From assembly GCA_002633005.1 (NCBI GenBank), contig NMRA01000294.1:302948-366947 (forward strand): a stretch of 64,000 bases of DNA, in the 5' to 3' direction. Of this stretch, positions 23,425 through 33,900 are shown one piece after another (the first letter of the stretch is position 1; every line of letters begins with the position of its first letter). The position numbers and the translations under genes are program-made. The notes under the pieces are model-generated. The model made no database searches. It was given only the letters and a program-made list of their open reading frames with translations, and was not told where the DNA came from. Origin of the DNA: Phoronis australis. Its lineage: Eukaryota > Phoronida > Phoronidae.

Positions 23425-23594
23425 CATAAAATGTAACAATGGTTAATTTCTTCCATGTGCTTTCCACGTAAAATGTAACAATTACGTAAAATGTAACAAC
23501 TTGATACAGTTTAGGAGAGTCCTAGCAACATAAAATGTAACAACGACGTAAAATGTAACAGTTGTTACATTTTACGCAATTGTTATATTTACGG
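23425..23594. repeat. ACGTAAAATGTAACAA array with 14-bp palindrome
   Basis: Five direct copies of CRTAAAATGTAACA, two pairs of them spaced exactly 18 bp, end in a perfect 14-bp inverted pair (23547-23560 and 23563-23576) and a decayed inverted copy. CATGTGCTTTCCACGTAA, which leads into the array at 23454-23471, also occurs at 22955-22972. Confidence 0.75.
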
Positions 23595-23810
23595 CGTATC
23601 ACGGCACTCACAAATTGGCGGTCCGTCAGCTTATGCAGATACAGTCACATAGTTGCAAAAGGAAGTCAAACCGTTTAGGTAGAACGTACTTAAAAAATAG
23701 TTATAGAGATTAATAATATCATTAAATCATTTCATGATCGATAAGAAGTAACTTTTGTGAGAATAAATTTTAAAATAATGTATTATTACATTTTTTTAAA
23801 TTTTTACAGC

Positions 23811-24092
23811 TTAAGTAGGCGTCATCGGAAGTAGACATTCGGAGCTGGTTGAACATCGTATCCACTGCGAGATCTCATATTTCATCTGCCAACAACTCGT
23901 CTTGGTCTTCAGAACAGCATTCTCTAATGTTAGTGGAACCTCAACCACCTTAGTGACAGCAGACTCACGTTTACAAGGAGGGCACACCTTCAGTTTTTGC
24001 CAGACGTTGCCAGCGACTTGTGGTGCAAACCCGTACGGGTTCCATTTTATCATACTTGCCGGTCCGGATGTCCTTCGTTTCAAACAATCCAA
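23811..24092 (-). CDS. Cys-rich possible terminal exon, unrecognised
   Basis: A minus-strand open frame of about 93 codons ending TGA/TAA-side at 23811. The first ATG codon inside the frame gives MIKWNPYGFAPQVAG, then WQKLKVCPPCKRES, VEVPLTLENAVLKTKTSCW and a final IRCSTSSECLLPM. A LKRR basic site lies just before the Met. Six cysteines and the order CxxC, VxVPL, VLK, C, RC are loosely like secreted cysteine-rich cytokines (an IL-17-type order is conceivable), but the spacing does not fit well enough to name it. A candidate acceptor lies upstream near 24095-24100 (GAACAGAG). No signal-peptide exon was found upstream. It may be a chance ORF. Confidence 0.3.
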   Translation of the reverse strand: MDCLKRRTSGPASMIKWNPYGFAPQVAGNVWQKLKVCPPCKRESAVTKVVEVPLTLENAVLKTKTSCWQMKYEISQWIRCSTSSECLLPMTPT

Positions 24093-24464
24093 CCTCTGTT
24101 CACTACCGCACCTCTAGACTGGAGCCTTCCCAAACAACGTGAGCATTTAGGTGACAATTCACCATCTACTAGACATCCTGGTGATGACCCCCCAACCAAC
24201 CGAGCAACCAATATCCTATGAACTATCTGGTCACACTGTGTTAGGTAACCACAGAGCTTCACCTAGGTCACAGTGACCTACCTGTGAATTACAACATCAC
24301 CAGAGTACTGTCAATCCCATAGGAACTGATCACTCCGTTCGTGCGTTTTTCTTCAATGGGACTTCGGGTGATTTCCCGCACTACAAACTTGTAGCCTAAT
24401 GGTAAGTTTGTTAACTAAAATAAATACACTGAGTTACATAAAACATGCATACCATATTCGTTAT

Positions 24465-24486
24465 CATCATCATCATCATCATCATC
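24465..24486. repeat. (ATC)n microsatellite
   Basis: Uninterrupted ATC iteration of about seven units followed by imperfect ATC units. Confidence 0.9.
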
Positions 24487-24650
24487 GCATCTGTCTTCAA
24501 AACTGTCATCATCATTGTCGCCATTACTTGTTTTGATGAGATGTGCACGTGCGTGTATGGTCATTTACACGCAGGTAGGGTTGATAAAACTATGATAGAA
24601 AGCATGCTAATATAAGCGTGTATAATTTAAAGACTGAACGAAGGAAATAT

Positions 24651-24832
24651 AAAAATAATTGCAGGCGGTCTGTGTCACACGTGCGCAGGCCGCTCAGTTT
24701 CATGCCTTATTGATATATAGTTAAACCGACCTGAGAAGGTAGAAACCAGACTCAAGAGTTTAGCAGTGTGCCCAGTTGGACTCGAACCCACGACCTTAGA
24801 AGCGGAAACATATCCCACTAGACTACACTGCC
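24651..24832 (-). mobile_element. tRNA-derived SINE, copy 1
   Basis: Read on the minus strand, the 5' part is tRNA-like with a box B GGTTCGAGTCC (complement at 24778-24788). The 3' body includes CCTGCAATTATTTTTAT-like tail and a GAGC...GCACGTGTG block shared with 25354-25587. It is a truncated or diverged copy. Confidence 0.75.
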
Positions 24833-25353
24833 TCTAAAGGAGGAAAGGATTTACATAGAATATTTACGCTCAGAGACAAAAGGCAAATGTCTGTTTTTTT
24901 CCGCGAGGCATGCTAGCTCTTCATTATTTCTGTCGTTTTTGAAATGAAGTTTAGCACTTTCGAAAGGAGGTACAATGTTCCTGTACGCCAATCCCGCTAC
25001 ATGTGCGCAAAGGCGAGTGTGTTGGTTCACATACAAACACATAGGGTAGACGGTGAATTACGAACTTCTTTTAACATGTTTTATGTATTTATGACACAGA
25101 ATAACGGCATATATGAGAACGACAATGCCATTTTAAGACGCCATATTCGATTGGTGGAAAACCGGGACATTACTGACTGCGACGAACAACGTCGGGTAAG
25201 CAACCACCACAGCAAGCAGACTTATAAAATGCCGTAAGTATACGGACTAACGTCGTAATGAAGAGTAAACTGGAGTTAGAATCAGACTTGCCTATTCTGC
25301 CCATCAACTGCTCTCGGAACATTAGAATCATTTTAAATGTGATACGAAAGAAG

Positions 25354-25587
25354 GCAGTGTGGCCTGGTTGGTAAGTGCCTGCTTTCTTTACTCGAGGTCG
25401 TGGGTTCGAGTCCCACCAGGTCACACTGTTAAACCCTTGAGCCAGGTTTCTAGCTCCTCAGCTCGGTTTTAACCATATATCAGATAAAGCATAGAAATAT
25501 TTCCAGGTGATCAGTGCAATGGGCCCACATGCGAGGCCTGAGCACGTCTGGTACAACGTGTATCAGACCGCCTGCAATTATTTTTAT
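25354..25587 (+). mobile_element. tRNA-derived SINE, copy 2 (full length, 7-bp TSD)
   Basis: The tRNA-like head has box A (GTGGCCTGGTTGG) and a perfect box B (GGTTCGAGTCC, 25403-25413). The body contains TAGCTCCTCAGCTCGG and GGTGATCAGTGCAATG, and the AT-rich tail ends ATTATTTTTAT. AAAGAAG flanks both sides (25347-25353 and 25588-25594), as expected for LINE-mediated insertion. The head does not keep a complete tRNA cloverleaf, so it is not a tRNA gene. Confidence 0.85.
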
Positions 25588-26134
25588 AAAGAAGATCTAG
25601 CAACGTTTTCAACTGTATACCCGCCCTGGTTCAGTTTTAAATTGTATAATGTACTTAGGCTCAATATGCGCATACACTAGAATGCGTTTTTTAAGGTTGT
25701 TTTGTTCGAGTGTTTCCCCATATACGTGGATACTAATCTCCTCACACACAGGCACCAACAGGTGTCGCTTATACAAGTCAATGTTTTCTCTAGATTTGTG
25801 TTTTATGCCAACTTCTTATTATTTTGATCTCAATGCGCTAGTACTCATTTTGTGACGTCACATCAACAAGAGGCACTGTGCATAAAACACTCGGCAATTA
25901 CTGTTGCTCGTAAAAAGTATTGGCATCAAACTTTTGGCTGACATTTGAACGGATCCTCGATTTTTTAAAATTCGTTTCACTTGAAAAATATATGTACAAG
26001 CATCACTAGTAAGACCTTTATCTACCCTGCAATGGTAAATCACTTTCTCTTGCCGGGAACGATTTCACAGAAGTATATTATGTGTTTTGTATGCTATAGT
26101 TTTGGCCAAACATAACATATTTGAGACTAGGGCG

Positions 26135-27045
26135 GTGTCGCTTGGTGACAGAATCATCGGGCAATACATGTATTGTCTTTTCATCTTTGCATATTAATAC
26201 GTCACTAGAACGCAGGCGTAATTTCAAGTGACAAAATTTCTGGGATGATTGTCAGGGGGTGAAAAACACCCTTACCACACATCTCGAAAATTCTTACCAC
26301 TCACAAAACCTCATCACGGAGCCTGCACTCCAATTACACTCAGTCACACTTACCGCTCACAACACTTCATCATGGAACCTGCACTCCAATCACACTCAGG
26401 CACACTTACCACTCACGCCGCCACTTCATGACGTGAATGGGCTTATAATCAATTTTGTTTCGACTCTTAATTTGTCTGATGGGGTCATCTTACTGTTGTG
26501 CCATGTACAGTGATGCTGAACATCGTGCAATTGATTTCAAATGGTTACCTGGTGGGTTGATCTAGCTCAACCCGGGTATTTGGGCGTGTATGGCGAGGCT
26601 AACCCACCACTAGATTTGTTTGGCAGTGTTCCTTCGTGATACCTGAGCTCAATGTGAATATTTTTGCAACTGGTTTCATGCGGTTACCTCTTGGCCCTTG
26701 GTCTAGCTCAATTTTTTACCTTATTTATAAACGTCTGGTTGATAATCCCCACCACTGAAATTGTCTGACAATGACCAATTTTGATACAGTGGATTACGTA
26801 GTAGGTGTCCAAGGCAGTTTGAAGTGGTTACCAGAAAAGCTGATCTAGCTCAATTTTTGAGTGTCATTCTCTTGGCTCCCCTGACCAGACCCACCAGAGT
26901 GAACCTGCCAGACGACCATTTCCAAGCATCAGGATACCCATAGAGCACTTTGGCACAGAAGAAAATTGGTTACTTTTTCATGCCCAAAAAAGCCCTGGGG
27001 TCCCGGTCTAATACGAGACCCGGGGTAGTGTCGCTTGGTGACAGA
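26135..27045. repeat. segment bounded by GTGTCGCTTGGTGACAGA, with internal repeats
   Basis: The 18-mer GTGTCGCTTGGTGACAGA occurs at 26135-26152 and again at 27028-27045. Between them is a 55-56-bp repeat starting CTTACCACTCACAAAACCTC (26294, 26349 and partly 26405). There follow three copies of a block with core GGTTACC...GATCTAGCTCAA near 26541, 26683 and 26824, a period of about 142 bp. Noncoding; it could be a composite repeat or a non-autonomous element. Confidence 0.55.
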
Positions 27046-27248
27046 GTGGTCTCGTCTGGGCCGGGTGAAGTGTATTAATGTTACTTTCTCAGATCATAGA
27101 CTATAGTACATGGACCGCCAACTCCGTATACTTTCAATGGACGAAATCTGTGATCTTACGCATAAGCCCTTACATCATTATTTATTAACTGGCGACACCT
27201 GGCTAAATTTTCTGGTGCAATTTCCGGCAAGTACGTCGTCTGCTAATC

Positions 27249-27436
27249 ATGATCGGCTACTGTGTGGCTGGTTGTTCGGCCACGCACGCGAAATGCAAAG
27301 GAATTAGCTTCCATATTATCCCCATAATCGGCTGTGGGAAGAAAAGCTTACTTCTTGTGTCAACGTGAATGGCAGTTGTTTCAGCAATAAGACTTTATAC
27401 ATTTGTTCAAGGCACTTCGAAGATGAATGTTTTTAA
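27249..27436 (+). pseudogene. THAP zinc-finger domain relic (frameshifted)
   Basis: The first frame reads MIGYCVAGCSATHAKCKGIS followed by FHIIP, the start of a C2CH THAP DNA-binding domain (CxxxC then the GISFHxxP block). The second half, in another frame, reads YICSRHFEDECF, the CxxHF end of the domain, and then a stop (27434-27436). All four zinc ligands survive, but one frameshift lies between the halves and no downstream effector domain or AVPTIF block is present. THAP domains occur in P-element-type transposases and in host regulators derived from them; this is most likely a transposon-derived fragment. Confidence 0.75.
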
Positions 27437-27590
27437 GAGGCTCTACTTCTTAATCATGTCCTCACAAATAATTTATCTTATCTCCGTTTTGATGAAAACT
27501 ATCTGGTAAACTTTTTGACGAAAATTGTCTGATAAATTTCTTCCAAAGGTAGTGACTCATGAACTAATGTCCTTACGAGGAACTTCATAA

Positions 27591-28542
27591 CAGTGGCGGA
27601 TCTAGGATATCACAAGGGGGGCCAACATTTTGTCCGGCTGTAAGCATTTGCGCAAACCACGATTGTAGATGCGCATAGCACCGACTGGGGGGAGGTCGGG
27701 AAGGGGGGCTGTTTTTTCCTCTAAAAATCAAGCATTTTCCTTGGTTCATGAAGTATTATCCAAGAAAAACAGGCAAAAAAAACACGGAGAACTTGTCATA
27801 CAGGAAAACCTACAAATACCAGAGACTCGAACTCACGACCTGACGGATAGAGCGTGGGTGCTTCACCACTACACCACCACGACTTAGCTACTAATCTTAC
27901 AACAAGAGACCTACTTGTTTATGGTCCACAGCGTTTGCGCGCGAAACCTACTTCTTTTTGTAATGCTTATTACACGTTTTATATTTTGTGCAATTGGTTC
28001 TTAACAAATTTGTTGTATTTAAAATAGTCTTCAAATGCCCAAAAGACCAAATCCGGTTTTCGTGTTAGCAATAATGACGGGATTGCTTCGGAAATCGTCT
28101 TAAGTTAAGGTTTGAGAAAGAGAGAATTATGAGTTTCTGAGTGATTCACTAAGGCTTCGATTAAAATTCACATCTTACCAGCAGCTTCTGTTTTTTCATC
28201 GTCACACAGGTTCCATTTTCTTTAAAAAATGAAGTAAATTTTCTTCATTGCACAGTGAAGCAGACGACGGAAACGGAGTCCTAGTGCGCAGCGCCACTGA
28301 CCGGTCGCCTGGGATATCGCGGGAGATCCTATACTTAGCCATAGCTCCGTGACGAATGCGCCGTGTTCCGAATTTAACATTTGAAATTGGATCTGAGGCC
28401 CCCCCCCCAAACACTAAAATTTCAATTACTGGTTTTAATTAATAAACTCAACATTTACCTACGCTCTTGCTGTTTTATTTTTTGCGGCAGCCAAAGGGGG
28501 GGCCGGGCCCCTTGGCCGCCCCCCCCCCTAAATCCGCCTATG
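27591..28542. mobile_element. 0.95-kb TIR element, family B
   Basis: The left end CAGTGGCGGATCTAG and the right end CTAAATCCGCCTATG are inverted. Next to them are G-runs and C-runs (GGGGGGCC; CCGCCCCCCCCC). Flanks are CATAA (left) and CATAG (right), consistent with a 5-bp duplication carrying one change. The interior holds a tRNA-like SINE head (27819-27886) and no transposase. The shorter element 45324-45479 has the same termini. Confidence 0.65.
27819..27886 (-). mobile_element. tRNA-derived SINE head, different family, nested
   Basis: On the minus strand GTCGTGGTGGTGTAGTGGTG is followed by AGTTCGAGTCT, giving box A- and box B-like sequences. It is inside the family B element. The body differs from the SINE at 25354. 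A functional tRNA fold is not supported. Confidence 0.55.
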
Positions 28543-29344
28543 CATAGTCTAGTGAGCGAATTAACCAAATTACTCTTCGCTGGCCCTGATCAGACGATTG
28601 GTCTCAGCAGAATGCGCACATTTGGCCAGGATTTGGATCAGCGATTTCAACAAATTCACATTCGTGTACAAATAAATTGAACGCTGGTAAAGATTACATT
28701 TATTTAATACTTCAGAAATAACCACCTGGGCCAGTCAAACTCTATCAGCAGGTTACACAATATATGCCGCACAAAATCTCTCGACTGTGGTCTATGAAAA
28801 TGCAACCAACTTCTTTGAAAACATGGAACAGGAACACCAGAGGAGTGTGAAGGTTGTTTTGATTCTTCAATGTTACATTTTTGTAAGCAGACAAATGGTT
28901 TTTAAAGTTCCGCCTTAAGTCTTAACATTTCCAAACTTAGGCCATTCAAACGAACGTTTATGACGAAAACAAAATTCTTCAACCAGTTTTGTAAAGTCCT
29001 ATGCCACCAGTAGGGTACATAATGAGCCAATCCCACTCCTAATGTAACAAAAGGGTCCCGTGCTCAAAGGATACTAAGTATTGCCCTTCTGAAATATTAC
29101 TGTATTCGCCCTAATAAGCGCCCAGGACGCTTAGAAAAATCCGCTTCCAGAAGGGGGCGCTTATTATAGCCCAAAAGTGGTTGAAACCCGGTCTCCGAAA
29201 CAGGTGAAATCGTAAGCTAGAACTCATCAAATTTACCCTCTGACGAATCTGTAACCAATGACAGAGTTTCTACAAAACTGCAGTGCATTGCTATCAAATT
29301 TTGTTGTCAACTTACGAGCATTTTCAGAAAATCCCACTGCCAAA

Positions 29345-29470
29345 AATTGCCGTGAATCAAGTTTCAAGCTCCTCAGCTTAGTTTATTTAATAACTATATA
29401 TTAATAAACCAAGTTCCAAGTGATCAGTGCAATGTCTGCGCACGTCTAATAAATGTGTATCATGCAGCTC
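29345..29470 (+). mobile_element. SINE 3' fragment (same family as 25354-25587)
   Basis: Contains AGCTCCTCAGCTTAG, AAGTGATCAGTGCAATG and GCACGTCTAATAAATGTG, matching in order the body of the full copy. The tRNA-like head is missing, as expected for 5' truncation. Confidence 0.75.
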
Positions 29471-30229
29471 CTGGTTTAAACAAAGGTCTGTTTTTTTTAA
29501 TTTTGGTCCGGTATAAATAACGCCACAGACCTGGAAATCCAGCGAAACACTTCCACCTTACAAATCTGACAATCCCTAGTATCAGAAAATTTGAGCACCC
29601 GGCAAAAGATACTAATGATGAAATTCTGGTGATGATAACCACCCACTTTGTTTATTTACTTCACCTCAATTTGAAATACTTGGTAAAATGAAGCCCATTC
29701 GAGTAAGCATCATATGAGTCCCAATGCCAACTCAATATATGATAGAACCCAACAAGCTCAAGTTGCAGTCTAATCAGGATGGGCATAAATAAGGAAATTT
29801 ACTATATCAACAGATTGGCCAAATAAGAATAAGATACAAAGTGTTGCTACAGGGCACACGTGCACGATACTTGGTCTATTATTTTCCCGCCGTAAATGCA
29901 TGAACCAATCAGCAAAGATCACCAATGGCGCAAAGTTTTCGAAAACAGCTCGATTTTTAGGGAGTCCTGTTTCTGTTCTATTTATTTTCAAAACTTTATT
30001 GTGTTACATTTAATTTATTTTCTGTTCAACTGAATGAAGCCACCTAATATGAATGCATTCAGCACAATTAATGCATTGTAAAAAACAAAAGTTATGCTCT
30101 ATCAACGTTAGACAAAATCAGTACCCCTTTCTTAAAAAAATGGGTTAAAAGTTAGAAACAAAGGACACAAGTTTCCATCACTTGTAACGTCGATTTTCGA
30201 CATTGATGTTGGGGAGGAACATCAGTTTA

Positions 30230-30988
30230 GGGTAATTGTTTACAATATGGCGACATTGACTTACACAAATGATTTTGGTATCGTTCGATTCCTTGCAACG
30301 TTATCTTTCCAAAAATACGCAGAAAATTTTACTACCCCGTTCCCTTCATATTTTATCGTTAAATTTCTGCTCGCACTATTCCCCGGTACACGGTATTAAT
30401 ACCGCCATGTTGAATGGAAGGAGTTACCTGAACTAATCTACAGACTTCTGCAGATCGTCACTTTTCATAAGGTCAAATTGACGCTTCTATCCCCCGCCCG
30501 AGTTACGGTCCCAAGGGTTCGAATTCGATCCTAAGGTGACCCTGGTACGCATTTGCTAGAGCACGAGTCTGCGAAAAAGCGGAAGTTGTTTTTAAGGTCC
30601 ATATTGGTGAAAATGGTATCACTTCAGACAATTTTGTGAAAAATGGTCAAATGGTCACAAGTATAAAAAATGAAAAAGGTGAAATGCTGCAACTTGTTCC
30701 TCCATATTATGTCAGGAAAACTTTAGCGGGAATCTCGCGGGGCAAAAAAAAATTCAGAATCGACGATGCGGTTTCATTCATTAACAACAGGTGTCGCAGT
30801 AATCTTGAGTTGAGCTAACATGGCGGTGTCAACCGGGAAATAGTGCAAACCGAAATTCGACTATAAAATTCGGAAGAAACGCGGTAGGGGATACATTCAT
30901 ATATTTTGGAAAGATAACGTTGCAAGGAATCGAACGATACCAAAATCATGTGTGTAGGTCAATGTCGTCATATTGTAAACAATTACCC
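30230..30988. mobile_element. 759-bp foldback element with long inverted arms
   Basis: The outer 87-88 bp are inverted with few mismatches: GGGTAATTGTTTACAATATG on the left and its complement ending AACAATTACCC on the right. Diverged similarity continues inward to about 30415 and 30816 (shared block with CCGCCATGTT). Flanks share AGTTT with a one-base offset. The centre, 30416-30815, has only a short unrecognised ORF. Confidence 0.75.
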
Positions 30989-33900
30989 AGTTTGGCGACA
31001 GCAACAGGGAATCGTGTTCCCTATGATTCAGGGTTACTTCTGAATCCAGGAACAAGAACTGAAAGAGGCAGGGTTCGTGATAACGTTGGAGAACGGTAAC
31101 ATTTATATAAGGTGCTACAACTGTCATCGATATTGTCATCTCCTCTGTTTTCATCAAACCTTCCCAGATGAAAACTTGAATTAAGAGGACCTTCAGTACT
31201 TGAGTGAGTGAGCATGGTATACTGTGTGATTTATGTTGAATTATTCAACGGTTCGTTTAAGAACCAATTCACGCTATACCTAAGGCTCATGCACACTACA
31301 ACCAACGGCCCTTTTAAAGTGGCTTGGAACGTGAAAAATTTAAAATAAGAAAGTAAATGTTACTCATCTTGCATGAAACCTGTATCATATCGTGGCCTAC
31401 AAGTTTTTTTGAAGGTTTCGTAAATATAGTGAGTTTTAGATGAGTTTGGAGTATTTTTCTTTACGTTTGAAAGTTGACCAAAAAGACACGCCTTCGTGCT
31501 CGTCAAGTCCAACATTACAGTCCCAAAATGCATTGCGGTGCCTTATTTGGAAATGGCTGATGACCTCAGAGAGGTGAAAGGTCGCCGAAAGCAAAACAGT
31601 GATGGCTGGTTTCGAAAGCACATCGACACCTCGATTGACTCAAAGAAGTCCCATTTCTGAAGTAAGTTATCGATTTATTTGGTTTCTATGCTCTCCCAAG
31701 TATGATCTAATATACTTTTTGCTCACGATTTCATTTATGTGCATTTCAAACGGAAAACGTTCTATTCATGTCTTATCGTTTAATGAATGAAAAGTAGTCT
31801 GGCTCACCGATCGGCCTACGGTCAACATCGTAGACTATGTTGTNACAGGTACTCCTTGGAATTTGTGCTCAAACATGCTTTCGTAGTTTTCTCAGTAGGC
31901 CTATGTGAACCATAAATCACAAACTGTCCGATAACTATGCTGCTATGCTATTTGGGCAAGCAGACGACATAATCAGTCGGCACCGAAGTGTGAATTTTGT
32001 AATTAATTACCAGTAGCATTGCCAAAAGTACTCACGATACCAACATTTCTACTATTGAAAGACTTTGAACAGCGTTTCAATGCCGAAGTTAATATTTTTT
32101 CGACAGTTTTGGACAGTAAAGTAGATGCAAATATTTCTCGTCAAAATACACTAACCGGAAACTGTACCAGAAGGTCAGGAGAGTGGCGGCGCCTCTTGAC
32201 TAGCACGTAAGAAAATGCCGGAGCTGCGAATCTGTTGTCTATAATCTATGCTCAGATAGAAAGAAAGTGCATGTATTGTCTCTTCATCTTCGTATATTAA
32301 TTGTTGTAGTTGATATAGGCCTAGCAAGAAAAGGCACAGTGCTAAGTTGCGTGAATCGGACACTCCACCTAAGTGTTGCCCACTAAAGAGCGAAGTTGAA
32401 GCACTATCAAGTGAAGCACAAGTCATTTTTCAGGGTGCTAGGTGGCGCTGCTATGTCATTGAGTAAATCTGGCGTGCGTTCAGTAGACGCTAGGACCTAC
32501 GTTAGGACCTAGCTAAAATCAAGTCAAAGTCACGTGTTCTCATTTGCAATACACGACAATTTCTCACGTAATTTCGCGAAGTCTTGCTTTTTAGCGAGGT
32601 CCTAGCGTTACTGAATGGGAGGCTGGAGTTGCAACAAGTCGGTCAAGCGTAGAGTCTTCCTGGACAACGAGGCAGACATCGATCTACGAAACACATGTCA
32701 TATGCACGCCAGGGCAAATCAATCACTGTAACAATACAAAAAATATGTATATGACTGCCTCGTGACTACATTGGCCTACTAAATTGAGGTACTGATACGT
32801 ATATGAACTTCTTTGCCGAGTTACTGGGGAACACAATTTTGGTATCGTACCACTTGAAAACTAGCTTCACGTCTTTACTAAGTTATCACATGGCGTTAAA
32901 ATGTGCCTGTCTTATGGATTGTTTATAGTTTTATTAATCATAGTTCGTGACAGCAAAATTACTTTTTCGGGTTCGAATCGCATAACCGTGAAACGGTGGC
33001 TAAGTAATTCGCATCTGCAGAATTCTTAGCGGAAGTAATACAATGTCGTTAAACTCCTGTTTCCTTGTTTCATTCAATGTTTAAATCTTATATACATCAT
33101 TTGTAGTTTTCTCAAAAGATTTACTATTATCAGGAAGACAGTCCTGCCGTTGTTTATATGGTACCAAGTTTATCTAGTTTATGACTAAACACTATATCTC
33201 AGAAGTAGATATTCATTATGCAAAAAAGAAACATCAGTAAACCTTTCAATGCATCCACTGCAGACATTCTCACAGATCTTGTGAAAATTGAACAATATGG
33301 CATGGCGGCACTGTTGCGTGTGAAAGGACACAGAGACATTCCATGTCAGATACAAAGTCTTTGCCAAGTTTTCTTCTGATAGCATTTTTTTGTTTTTGCC
33401 GACTCTGCTGATGGCATCCCTCCTAAATCAAAATTAATTTTTGAGACAAGGCACGAGTTTAATGGAGCTTTAATTAAATCGTATGACACTTCTTGAATCA
33501 CGTATTTTATCTTAAACACGAGTTATTTTCGTTCAATGTAAATGAACTGAAAGTGTATGCCATCAACTGCTGTGCCTCTTGAAGACTTGATGAGATTATT
33601 ATTATTCCAGGGCAAACTTGCCTTATATTGAAACACGGTAAATTGGCGTTGAATATCTTCTGCTTCGCGGTAACACTAAATCATTCAACCACAACAATGA
33701 TGAGAGAGGCTTTAACGTTTGATGTTTTAGAGCCTAATAAATATTGTTAGCCGTCAAGTTAATACCTGTTTTATCTGCCGGGTGTCATATTTGATATTGG
33801 ATATTGCATGTGAAAATGCCCGGCAGACAGTTTGACGCACAGGCTACCGTAAAAATGAAACTAAAAGCAACTGAGACAATGCGCAGATTGTGTGTTTTCG

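Noticed and set aside
25353-25428. tRNA gene
   Set aside because: Box A and B are present, but the acceptor and anticodon stems do not pair properly and a SINE body with target duplication follows.
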